Part shown: in pieces, positions 8,292 through 15,774 of the stretch
Position numbering within the stretch: position 1 is the stretch's first letter
Layout of the letters: every line of letters starts with the position of its first letter
Source: Corynebacterium sp. ACRPO
GTDB taxonomy: Bacteria; Actinomycetota; Actinomycetes; Mycobacteriales; Mycobacteriaceae
DNA length: 64,000 bases
Assembly (NCBI RefSeq): GCF_022347205.1
Contig: NZ_JAKRNE010000010.1
Coordinates: forward strand, 26,095 to 90,094
Direction: 5' to 3'
Program-made: the position numbers and the translations under genes
The notes under the pieces: generated by a model
Told to the model about the DNA's origin: nothing
The model's input: only the letters and a program-made list of their open reading frames with translations
Databases searched by the model: none

Positions 8292-8993
8292 ATGAAAAAG
8301 CTTTTTTATAACCGCAAGCTCGTCATCACCATCTTTGTGGTGCTGATTGTGTTGCTCACCGCCGTGGCCATTGGCCCGATGGTGTATTCGCTCCTCAAGG
8401 GCGCCGGAGTAAAGACCGAACCAGTTTCTGCCGACGGCGCAAAGGCCGCATCAACGGAGCTCGATGGCACCTGGGAGGTAGCCAAGGGCCGTGCTAATAA
8501 CCATACCTCGGTTGGTTTTACCTTTAATGAGGTTCTACCTGCGGAAAAGACCACCACATCGGGATCCACCACGGAGGTAACCGGCCAGGCGGATATTTCT
8601 GATTCCACCCTGAAAACAGCCACGGTCACCGTTGATATGGACGAGCTGACCACGGATAAGAAGGTCCGCGACCAGAACATGAAGTCCAAGCTCTTTGAGA
8701 CCCAGCTTTTCCCGGAGTCTTCTTTTGAGCTGACTAAGCCGGCCTCGCTTGCCGACGTCCCTGATGACGGCACCATTGGCAAGGTTGAGCTCACTGGCGA
8801 TCTGACGATCAAGGATAAGACGCACGAGATCACTCAAGATTTTGACGTCCTTCGCGATGGAGACCAGATCGTTATCGGCGGCACCGTGCCAGTTGATCGC
8901 CTTGATTACGGCGTAGAGACCCCGGAGATGCTCGCCGCGAAGGTCGAGGAAAAGGGCGAAGTAAATCTCCGCATTTCCTTCGAGAAGAACTAG
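8292..8993 (+). CDS. YceI family lipocalin-like protein, membrane-anchored
   Basis: A 233-residue protein with an N-terminal membrane anchor or uncleaved signal (residues 9-31, after a basic start MKKLFYNRK) and an extracytoplasmic YceI beta-barrel from about 55 (GTWEV, HTSVGFTF, DNLKTAT-like strands, ESSFELT, GDLTIKDKTHEIT). YceI proteins bind long isoprenoid or amphiphilic ligands; the ligand here is unknown. It sits in a short operon between the zinc-ribbon gene and a 54-residue membrane protein gene. Confidence 0.88.
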   Translation: MKKLFYNRKLVITIFVVLIVLLTAVAIGPMVYSLLKGAGVKTEPVSADGAKAASTELDGTWEVAKGRANNHTSVGFTFNEVLPAEKTTTSGSTTEVTGQADISDSTLKTATVTVDMDELTTDKKVRDQNMKSKLFETQLFPESSFELTKPASLADVPDDGTIGKVELTGDLTIKDKTHEITQDFDVLRDGDQIVIGGTVPVDRLDYGVETPEMLAAKVEEKGEVNLRISFEKN

Positions 8994-9007
8994 CGAGGGC
9001 CTAGCCA

Positions 9008-9172
9008 GTGAATTCCCGTCAGATTATCCCGTTTATGTGGCTGCGCCTCGTCGTCGTCATCGGCTTCACCATTTTCGTAGCCGCTCAACAGATGTGGGTC
9101 ATTGTGGCCATCTCGGTTCTTTTGGCGCTGTTGACTGTCTGGCAGCTGTGGAGCGCTTACCGGAATCGCTAA
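9008..9172 (+). CDS. 54-residue membrane protein
   Basis: GTG start preceded by GAGGG at 8 nt spacing. The product is 54 residues with two hydrophobic helices (about 8-26 and 29-48) joined by a short AAQQ turn and a basic C-terminus (YRNR). It lies 14 bp after the YceI gene and is probably in its operon. The function is unknown. Confidence 0.6.
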   Translation: MNSRQIIPFMWLRLVVVIGFTIFVAAQQMWVIVAISVLLALLTVWQLWSAYRNR

Positions 9173-9206
9173 TGAGACCTTCACGGCGTTGAGGGAACTT
9201 CCCCGA

Positions 9207-9227
9207 ATAACGTCAATGTGACGTTAT
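9207..9227. repeat. Perfect 9-bp inverted repeat (operator-like palindrome)
   Basis: ATAACGTCA, a 3-nt centre, then TGACGTTAT. There is no T-tract, so it is unlikely to be a terminator. TATAGT follows directly. It looks like a binding site for a dimeric regulator, but no intact gene starts just downstream. Confidence 0.6.
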
Positions 9228-9264
9228 ATAGTGGTGTAGTTGACCCCACTAGAAGAGCATATTT

Positions 9265-9565
9265 TTGCCCGATATCAGCTTTTCGGTCGCCGAGCGATAC
9301 GCCGCCAATAACGGTTGGCCGCTGAATGAAGAAGTCCCGAAAGACAGATGAGGCCGGCTGCTGCAAATCCGAGCTCCGATGAGCTACAGCCGGAATCCAT
9401 ACCTGCGCCTGAGTTTGGCGGCCGGCGGATGGCGCGACAGAGACCGCGGGACGTCGCCAAGCAAAGCGCCGTAATATCGTGTGGAGATTGAAGGAGGCTG
9501 AACCGGGGCCCAATAGATGGGCTGGAAAGATGTGTTCGCGCCCAGGCGCGGTTGAGGGCAACACA
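9265..9565 (+). pseudogene. Possible decayed coding remnant in three frames
   Basis: Three short plausible peptide stretches run head to tail in different frames: from TTG 9265 (SVAERYAANNGWPLNEEVP), from ATG 9348 overlapping its stop (RPAAANPSSDELQPE, then RQRPRDVAKQS) and from TTG 9488 (KEAEPGPNRWAGKM). This is what a frameshifted old gene would look like. I cannot name the family, and chance open frames are a real alternative. Confidence 0.25.
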
Positions 9566-9641
9566 TGAAGCTCCTTCAGATATCAGTGTTTGTCCGATAA
9601 TGTACATTATGTCATTTGAACTAGAGGTGGCATTCCCGCTT

Positions 9642-10124
9642 TTAGATCCTGACTCCATACATTGATACCTGCACCTCGCTTCTGTCGTTCGCTCCTGACA
9701 ACACGCGCCCGAATGAAGCTTCCCAGATGTGCCATTCCTTCACGACAATTGGGCTCTCGTCATTTCTCATACGGCGGGCAATTTCTTTCTCGGCTTGGTC
9801 TCTCGTAGCACATGCGGCCTTAAGCTCTGGATCGAATTCAGCGCTCGACGGATCCGATCCCTGCGCGTGTCCACCGCTAAATACGATATAAGCCACTTCC
9901 GGATGGTGTTCTACATCCAGTGGACCTTTCCACCCACGCAGGTGTGCCTCTTCAGTCCAACAGGTTACCCCTGAGCGGTCTACACATTGTCCCATCGCTT
10001 TTTCTTGAGCGCGCGTCAGCGCAACTCCTGCAAAAGACTCATCATATGAATCGTCTTTCCGCGCAAACAATACGAAGATCCGCGCGGTTCTTTTTCTTCT
10101 GCTTCTTCGTATCCATGTCCACAT
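9642..10124 (-). CDS. Hypothetical protein, possible accessory gene
   Basis: A 160-residue frame with protein-like composition: a basic N-terminus (RRSRRKRTAR), then an acidic globular part (DVEHHPEVAYIVFSGG, DQAEKEIARRMRNDESP, VKEWHIWEASFG). I recognise no domain. The start is uncertain because no good ribosome-binding site precedes the ATG at 10124; translation may begin further downstream. It lies in a gene-poor kilobase unlike its surroundings, between the YceI operon and the DyP gene. Confidence 0.45.
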   Translation of the reverse strand: MWTWIRRSRRKRTARIFVLFARKDDSYDESFAGVALTRAQEKAMGQCVDRSGVTCWTEEAHLRGWKGPLDVEHHPEVAYIVFSGGHAQGSDPSSAEFDPELKAACATRDQAEKEIARRMRNDESPIVVKEWHIWEASFGRVLSGANDRSEVQVSMYGVRI

Positions 10125-10246
10125 CTTCTCACCCGGCTATCGGTTAGTTTTCAACCAAAATGCACACTAGCGCATATAACGGCCAAGCAGGTCTCTATCA
10201 GGGGCGATTCCAAGCCGGCGAACGGACCTCATCTCCACAGGGTGCG

Positions 10247-10252
10247 TAAAAT
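10247..10252 (+). promoter_or_regulatory. -10 hexamer, leaderless promoter of the DyP gene
   Basis: TAAAAT lies 7 nt before ATG 10260. This argues against the longer frame from GTG 10242. Confidence 0.55.
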
Positions 10253-10259
10253 CGACAAC

Positions 10260-11168
10260 ATGACGATTCAGCACGTAGTAGATAAGCCTTCCCGCGCAGC
10301 TCTCTTCCTCGTCCTTGAAATCAAGGACGGCGGCGAGCAAGCCACTCGCGATATGCTCACGGGGTTTGCCGGACTGTTTAAGTCCGTTAACTTCCGCTAC
10401 AACGAAGGCGAGCTTTATACCGTAGTCGGCATTGGTGCTTCCATGTGGCCGCGTCTGACCAGCGCACCGATGCCGGAACGCCTGAAGGAATTTGAGGCAA
10501 TTGACGCCGCGCATAAGGCCCCGGCCACGCCAGGCGATATTCTTCTCCACTTCCGTGCAAATAACTATGACCTGTGTCATGAGATGGCCCGCCAGGTACT
10601 GGATCAGCTGGGCGATGCCGCCAGGGTGATCGATGAGACCCAAGGTTTCAAGTACCTAGACCAGCGCGACTTGCTGGGCTTTGTGGATGGCACCGCCAAT
10701 CCCCTCGCCGAAGAGGCTTTAGATACCGTGCTGCTTGGCGACGACGCCGACTACCCCCGTGGCTCCTATGTCACCGTCCAAAAATATATCCACGACCTAG
10801 CCAAGTGGAACGAGATGAGCACCGAGGAGCAAGAAAAGGTCATCGGCCGCACCAAGGCCGACGATATCGAGTTGGATGACGATACCAAGCCCACTAATTC
10901 TCACGTAGCCCTCAATGACCTAGAGGAAGATATTTACCGCGAGAACATGGTCTTTGGCTCTTTCGCCGCGGGTGAGATGGGTACTTACTTCATTGGTTAT
11001 GCCAAGGACCCAGAAAACGTCATGGAGCGCCTGCGCAATATGTTCATTGGCAAGCCGGAGGGAAACTACGACCGCATCTTGGACTTCTCCACTGCGCTTA
11101 CAGGCACCAATTTCTTTGTGCCCAGCGCGGATCTGATGAAGAACTTCGACGAGCTGCCTCCGGCCTAA
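10260..11168 (+). CDS. DyP-type heme peroxidase
   Basis: A 302-residue dye-decolorizing peroxidase. The distal-side motif GFVDGTANP carries catalytic Asp143, and the proximal heme ligand is probably His215 (TNSHVAL). There is no Tat or Sec signal, so it is predicted to be cytosolic (YfeX/type B-like) and to use hydrogen peroxide on an unknown electron donor. No encapsulin gene or EfeUO iron-uptake partner lies nearby, so it is probably a stand-alone gene. The start ATG 10260 is set by the leaderless -10. Confidence 0.92.
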   Translation: MTIQHVVDKPSRAALFLVLEIKDGGEQATRDMLTGFAGLFKSVNFRYNEGELYTVVGIGASMWPRLTSAPMPERLKEFEAIDAAHKAPATPGDILLHFRANNYDLCHEMARQVLDQLGDAARVIDETQGFKYLDQRDLLGFVDGTANPLAEEALDTVLLGDDADYPRGSYVTVQKYIHDLAKWNEMSTEEQEKVIGRTKADDIELDDDTKPTNSHVALNDLEEDIYRENMVFGSFAAGEMGTYFIGYAKDPENVMERLRNMFIGKPEGNYDRILDFSTALTGTNFFVPSADLMKNFDELPPA

Positions 11169-11194
11169 GGGCCGCCCGCCTTACGGCCGGCCGC

Positions 11195-12508
11195 CTAACG
11201 CCGGCCCCCGCGGTTGCGGTGGGCCAACCCAAATTGCACCGAGTCAATCATCCCGAGCGTCATAAGGGCCTCGCGGAGGGCAAATTGGAAGGTCCACAAG
11301 CGGCGGAAGACTGGGTCGAATCCAGCGGCCGCTGCCTCCCGTAGGTGCCCATCAAAAAAGGATCGCTGCTGACGCAGGGACTCCAGGTAATGGGTGCCCA
11401 CGTGTGTTTCGGACACGATGCGCAGGTTGGAGTTCTTATCTACTAGCTGGTGCATCTCGGTCGTGAGCGGATAGTCCAACCCTGGCCACACATAGGCTCG
11501 CAAAGCCTGAAGCGAGGCCCTACCGGCCTCAGTCATCGACTCGGTCGCCACGATGGACTGGATTCCTGCCCGGCCATTAGGCGTCAAGAAGCGGTCGACT
11601 GCGCGGATGTACTCCTTGCGCTCACTAGCGCTGAGTTGTTCTACCTTTTCTACGGTGACGATGGCGTCATAGTGCCCGTGCCACTGCTTGGGGTTCGGGA
11701 CGACGCCGGGAATGCGCTCGATATGGATGGAATCGTCTGCTCCCTCGAATACGAGGGCCTCGCGCATGTGGCTCATTTGGTCCACATCACTTGTCAAAAC
11801 GTCCACTGTAGCGCGCCGCTTAGTCGCCCGCATCGCGGGCTGCATTCCGGCAGCCGGGTACACCAACAGGTGGGTTCCCGCGCCGGTACGGGTAGCGTCT
11901 AGCAGCCAATCCGCTGCGCGGCGCTGCGCATCTCCTAGGTCATCCCTGTCCACACTCGTGGGCTCACTCAGCGTCGTGACATCGACGAAGTGGCTCTTCG
12001 GCTCCTTGCGCCCAGCCTTAGGGCTATAGCTTTCCACCGTTTCCCTAATGGTGGTCGGTACGCCACTGGAAAATACCCCACCTACATGGCTTAATCCATC
12101 GCCGGCATAGAGCCGAACCAATTCCAGAGGCAGCTCCCCTGGCTCCGACTTACCAGCACCTAGCATCTTGGCTTTGGGAAGGTAACCCACTCCCAATAGG
12201 CGGCCGAGCACCTTTACCAGCTGCGAGGAGGAGGTAACGGTCCACTCTCCTGCCATATAACTTTCCGCAAATCCCAGCCAACCGCTAGCGGCAATGCGCT
12301 CAAACAAGGCATCATGCCCCACCTTGAGATCCGGTCCGCCCTCGGCTTCGAGGTCTAGTTCTAGACCGGCATCATCGCAGGCCTTGGCAAATTCAGCCTC
12401 TGCCCGGCGGGCTTTCATTCCAGGCCAACGAGGTGCGGGAACCGTAGCCACATTGGGCCAGGATTCTGCATCGATAGAGCTCAAATGCTCAGGGCGGGTA
12501 AAAGACAT
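11195..12508 (-). CDS. Cyclopropane-fatty-acid-synthase-like protein with degenerate SAM site
   Basis: A 437-residue protein with the layout of the CFA synthase/mycolic acid methyltransferase family: an N-terminal region (GWLGFAESYMAGEW, about 80-95), a Rossmann-like core and the C-terminal signature (FRRLWTFQFALREAL ... VQFGLAHRNR). The usual glycine-rich SAM loop (EIGCGWGG-type) is replaced by LLVYPAAGMQPAMRA, and the acidic motif reads YDAIVTVEKVEQL. Methyl transfer may therefore be lost or altered. ATG 12508 is chosen because AGGAG precedes it and family homology begins there. Confidence 0.8.
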   Translation of the reverse strand: MSFTRPEHLSSIDAESWPNVATVPAPRWPGMKARRAEAEFAKACDDAGLELDLEAEGGPDLKVGHDALFERIAASGWLGFAESYMAGEWTVTSSSQLVKVLGRLLGVGYLPKAKMLGAGKSEPGELPLELVRLYAGDGLSHVGGVFSSGVPTTIRETVESYSPKAGRKEPKSHFVDVTTLSEPTSVDRDDLGDAQRRAADWLLDATRTGAGTHLLVYPAAGMQPAMRATKRRATVDVLTSDVDQMSHMREALVFEGADDSIHIERIPGVVPNPKQWHGHYDAIVTVEKVEQLSASERKEYIRAVDRFLTPNGRAGIQSIVATESMTEAGRASLQALRAYVWPGLDYPLTTEMHQLVDKNSNLRIVSETHVGTHYLESLRQQRSFFDGHLREAAAAGFDPVFRRLWTFQFALREALMTLGMIDSVQFGLAHRNRGGRR

Positions 12509-12677
12509 AATGCCAGGTGCGCTCCTTGGTGGGCGGAGGAAGTCACTATCTGGAACAACCTTAGTCAGCTTTGTGCACACCCCGGTTTAGGCGCTCCGCA
12601 CGGCCGCGCCGGTTCTTCCCACGGAAACCGCAACGCAGCGGCGGAAGTTTATCAGTCATTAAGTATGCGCGTTCTGT

Positions 12678-12706
12678 TTGAAGTGTTTAGACTGTATGGG
12701 TACTAA
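12678..12706 (+). promoter_or_regulatory. Sigma-A-type promoter of ndh
   Basis: -35 TTGAAG (12678-12683), 17-nt spacer, -10 TACTAA (12701-12706). The mRNA would have a leader of about 30 nt holding AAGGAAGG before ATG 12742. Confidence 0.6.
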
Positions 12707-12741
12707 ACATTAGCTTTCTTAAGGAAGGTCGCATTAATTCC

Positions 12742-14085
12742 ATGACTGATACCCCTTATCGCCCAAACGGTGGCCGCCATCACGTCGTCGTGGTTGGCGC
12801 CGGCTTCGGTGGTCTCAACACCGTTCAGAATCTGAAGAACGCCGATGTGGAAATCACCCTCATCGATAAGAAGAACCACCACCTGTTCCAGCCGATGCTG
12901 TACCAGGTAGCAACCGGCATGATTTCTGCCGGTGAGGTTGCCCCTTCCACCCGCCAGCTGCTGCGCGATCAGGACAACGTCCACTTCGTCAACGCTGAGG
13001 TAACTGATATCAACCTGGCGGATCAGACGGTGACCGCCGAGCAGGACGAGTTCTCCCGCACCTATGCTTATGACTCCCTGGTTGTCGCCGCAGGTTCCGG
13101 TCAGTCCTACTTTGGCAACGACCACTTCGCTGAATTCGCCCCAGGCATGAAGACCTTGGACGATGCTTTGGAGCTGCGCTCTCGCATCATCTCGGCGTTT
13201 GAAAAGGCTGAGCTTACCGACGACCCCGCAGAGCGCGAGCGCCTGCTCACCTTCATCATCGTTGGTGCTGGCCCAACCGGCGTTGAGCTCACCGGCCAGA
13301 TTGCCGAATTGGCAAACCGTACCCTCAACGATGTCTACTCCAACTACGGCACCACCTCTGCCAAGATTTACCTGCTCGATGGCGCCCCACAGGTACTGCC
13401 GCCATTTGGTAAGCGCCTAGGCCGCAAGGCTCAGCGCACCTTGGAAAAGGAAGGCGTACAGGTGCACCTGAACGCTATGGTGACCGATGTAACCGCGGAC
13501 ACCGTCACCTACAAGGACATGAAGACCGAGGAGGAGACCACCCTGACGGGTGCTACCAAGATCTGGTCTGCTGGTGTGGCCGCTTCCCCGCTGGGCAAGA
13601 TGGTTGCAGAGCAGGCTGGCGTCGAGGCAGACCGCGCAGGTCGCGTCTCCGTGAACGAGGACCTGACCGTGGGCGAGCACAATAACGTCTACATGGTCGG
13701 TGACATGATCTCCCTCAACCGCCTGCCGGGTCTGGCACAGGTTGCAATCCAGGGCGGCGCGCACGTCGCTAAGCTCATTCAGGCCAAGGTGGACGAGGAA
13801 TCTACCGCTAATGAGAAGGAAGCCTTCGACTACTTTGACAAGGGCTCCATGGCCATCGTCAAGCGCTTCAACGCCGTCGTTAAGCTGGGCAAGACCGAGT
13901 TCGGTGGCTTTGCCGGTTGGGTAGCATGGCTTGGCCTGCACCTGACCTACGTTATTGGTCTGCGCAGCCGCTTGGCCGTGCTGGTTAACTGGGCAACCAA
14001 TATCCTCTCCCGCGATCGCGGCAATCTGGAGATCACCACCCAGCAGCGCATCGCACGCAATATCATTAACAAGAACGAGAAGTAA
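12742..14085 (+). CDS. ndh: Type II NADH dehydrogenase
   Basis: A 447-residue non-proton-pumping NADH:menaquinone oxidoreductase at the inner face of the membrane. It has two dinucleotide-binding folds: FAD at VVVGAGFGGLN (about 15-25) and NADH at IIVGAGPTGVELTG (about 172-185). The quinone/FAD motif QVAIQGG follows at about 333-339, and a C-terminal membrane-binding helix pair is near 390-420. Corynebacteria lack complex I, so this is likely the main entry of NADH electrons. It is a single gene with its own promoter and a strong terminator. Confidence 0.96.
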   Translation: MTDTPYRPNGGRHHVVVVGAGFGGLNTVQNLKNADVEITLIDKKNHHLFQPMLYQVATGMISAGEVAPSTRQLLRDQDNVHFVNAEVTDINLADQTVTAEQDEFSRTYAYDSLVVAAGSGQSYFGNDHFAEFAPGMKTLDDALELRSRIISAFEKAELTDDPAERERLLTFIIVGAGPTGVELTGQIAELANRTLNDVYSNYGTTSAKIYLLDGAPQVLPPFGKRLGRKAQRTLEKEGVQVHLNAMVTDVTADTVTYKDMKTEEETTLTGATKIWSAGVAASPLGKMVAEQAGVEADRAGRVSVNEDLTVGEHNNVYMVGDMISLNRLPGLAQVAIQGGAHVAKLIQAKVDEESTANEKEAFDYFDKGSMAIVKRFNAVVKLGKTEFGGFAGWVAWLGLHLTYVIGLRSRLAVLVNWATNILSRDRGNLEITTQQRIARNIINKNEK

Positions 14086-14100
14086 TACCTCCTCGCTCGC

Positions 14101-14150
14101 ATCGCCGCCCCATCTGCTGCAAAGCAGGCTCTGGGCGGCGATTTTTATTT
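14101..14150 (+). terminator. Rho-independent terminator after ndh
   Basis: A 10-bp stem (ATCGCCGCCC / GGGCGGCGAT) enclosing a small inner GCTGC/GCAG hairpin, followed by TTTTTATTTT. Confidence 0.9.
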
Positions 14151-14249
14151 TCCTGGGCGATCTGCTCCTAGCGCCGGCGATGCCACTGCTGGGGCGACCG
14201 AACGCCGATTTTCGCACATAGTTTCCGTGACCTTTGTTAGGCTAAGACA

Positions 14250-14330
14250 CGCAACATGGGGTGCCGCACATGGTGCGGCTGAGAAATACCCATCGAACCT
14301 GCACTCAGTTAGAACTAGCGAAGGGATAGT
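14250..14330 (+). promoter_or_regulatory. TPP riboswitch (THI element)
   Basis: Conserved THI-box blocks appear in order: GGGGTGC (14258-14264), GGCTGAGAAATACCC (14277-14291), CGAACCTG (14294-14301) and TAGAACTAGCGAAGGGA (near 14310-14326). The AAGGGA that serves as the ribosome-binding site of thiM is the 3' strand of the aptamer, so thiamine diphosphate binding would directly hide it: translational control of the thiM-thiE-thiD/tenA operon. Confidence 0.93.
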
Positions 14331-14331
14331 T

Positions 14332-15144
14332 GTGGATTATGCTTTTCTGCGCGCACACGACGCTGTGCGCGAGTCCACGCCGCTTATTCAATGTTTGACC
14401 AATAAGGTCGTCAGTAACGTCACCGCCAATGCCCTGCTGGCCATCGGGGCTAGCCCGGCGATGGTCGATACGCCGGAGGAATCGCGCGAATTCGCGCAGG
14501 TAGCCAGCGGCGTACTCATCAATTGCGGCACGCCCAACTCCGAGCAATACGGCGGCATGCGCGAGGCCATCGCTGGGGCGAGGTCCGCGCAAACCCCTTG
14601 GGTACTCGATCCGGTAGGTGCCGGCGGCCTGAGCCAACGCACCGAATTCATGCGCGAAGTGCTGCCACTTGGCCCGGGCGCAATTCGTGGCAACGCATCA
14701 GAAATCATCGCCCTCGCAGGTACCGGGGAAGGCGGCCGTGGCGTCGAATCTACCGATGGCGTGGAAGCCGCCTTGGACTCGGCAGTAGCACTTTCCCGGG
14801 ATACCGGCGCCGTCGTGGCTATTTCCGGCCCGCGGGATCTTATCGTCCATGTCGGCGATACAACGCGTGCCGTCTACCTCGAATCAGGGCACCCGATGCT
14901 CCAAAACGTCATCGGTACTGGCTGTTCCCTCGGTGCTATCTGCGCCGCATATCTGGCCGCGTGGGAGGATCCTTTCGAAGCGATCATCGCCGCCCACGCG
15001 CACGTTGGCGCAGCAGGTAGCGTGGCCGCCGAAAAGCACCACGCCCCCGGCTCCTTTGCCGTTGCTTGGCTGGATGCGCTCTACGATGTTCCGACCGCGG
15101 ATATCGAGGGCCTGGTCAAGCTCACTGACCTAGAGGAGGTTTAA
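14332..15144 (+). CDS. thiM: Hydroxyethylthiazole kinase
   Basis: A 270-residue cytosolic enzyme that phosphorylates the thiazole alcohol for thiamine salvage. N-terminal ligand residues ([17 protein letters not shown]), the phosphate/Mg region ([10 protein letters not shown]) and the catalytic GTGCSLGA motif are present. The start is GTG 14332: the ribosome-binding AAGGGA ends in the riboswitch just upstream, and earlier in-frame starts fall inside the aptamer. The next gene starts directly after its stop codon. Confidence 0.95.
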   Translation: MDYAFLRAHDAVRESTPLIQCLTNKVVSNVTANALLAIGASPAMVDTPEESREFAQVASGVLINCGTPNSEQYGGMREAIAGARSAQTPWVLDPVGAGGLSQRTEFMREVLPLGPGAIRGNASEIIALAGTGEGGRGVESTDGVEAALDSAVALSRDTGAVVAISGPRDLIVHVGDTTRAVYLESGHPMLQNVIGTGCSLGAICAAYLAAWEDPFEAIIAAHAHVGAAGSVAAEKHHAPGSFAVAWLDALYDVPTADIEGLVKLTDLEEV

Positions 15145-15774
15145 GTGTCTATTGACTGGACGCTCTACCTGGTCACCGATCCAGATCTGGCTGGCGGGCG
15201 AGACAACGTGGTTTCCATCGTGCAGGAAGCTGTACGCGGCGGTGTTACCGTTGTCCAGCTCCGGGACAAGGAAGCTAGCGATGAACAGATCGAGCGCACC
15301 GCACGCGAATTGCTTGGCGTACTGGGCGATGTCCCGCTATTCATCAATGACCGCGTAGAGGTGGCCGCAAAACTCGGCTGCCACCTGCACATTGGGCAGG
15401 ATGATATGGCTTTTCGCGAGGCCCGGGAGAAGCTGGGTGAGGGACAGCTTATTGGCTTATCCATCGGCAGTCACGAGGAGCTTGCTGCTATTGCGGACGA
15501 TGCGCGCCCAGATGTCATCGGCATCGGGCCCGTGCATTCGACTGCAACGAAGAAAAACGCCCCAGCCGGCATGGGTACGGTTGCGGCCGCAGCACTCGCT
15601 CGCGCCGCACGTGAGCGTGGCATCGCGTCCGTCGCCATCGGCGGAATCAAGACCCATAATGCGCACGAACTGGCGGGCAGCGAGTTTGCAGGAATTTGCG
15701 TAGTCAGCGACATCATGGCGGCCGATGACCCCGCAACAGCCGCCGCCCACCTTAAGGAGGCTTTCCATGGCTAA
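15145..15774 (+). CDS. thiE: Thiamine-phosphate synthase
   Basis: A 209-residue TIM-barrel enzyme that joins HMP-PP and thiazole phosphate to thiamine phosphate. Diagnostic parts: LYLVTDPDLAGG, VTVVQLRDKEAS, FINDRVEVA, HIGQDD, GIGPVHSTATKK and AIGGI near the end. GTG 15145 directly abuts the thiM stop, with AGAGGAGG in the thiM end as ribosome-binding site. The 3' end overlaps the next gene by 8 nt. Confidence 0.95.
   Translation: MSIDWTLYLVTDPDLAGGRDNVVSIVQEAVRGGVTVVQLRDKEASDEQIERTARELLGVLGDVPLFINDRVEVAAKLGCHLHIGQDDMAFREAREKLGEGQLIGLSIGSHEELAAIADDARPDVIGIGPVHSTATKKNAPAGMGTVAAAALARAARERGIASVAIGGIKTHNAHELAGSEFAGICVVSDIMAADDPATAAAHLKEAFHG

Noticed and set aside
9181..9658. Two overlapping 127-codon minus-strand frames
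   Set aside because: No ribosome-binding site, no recognised motif and unlikely composition; treated as chance frames in the atypical region.
13417..14217. A 266-codon minus-strand frame
   Set aside because: Shadow of ndh; it also reads through the ndh terminator.
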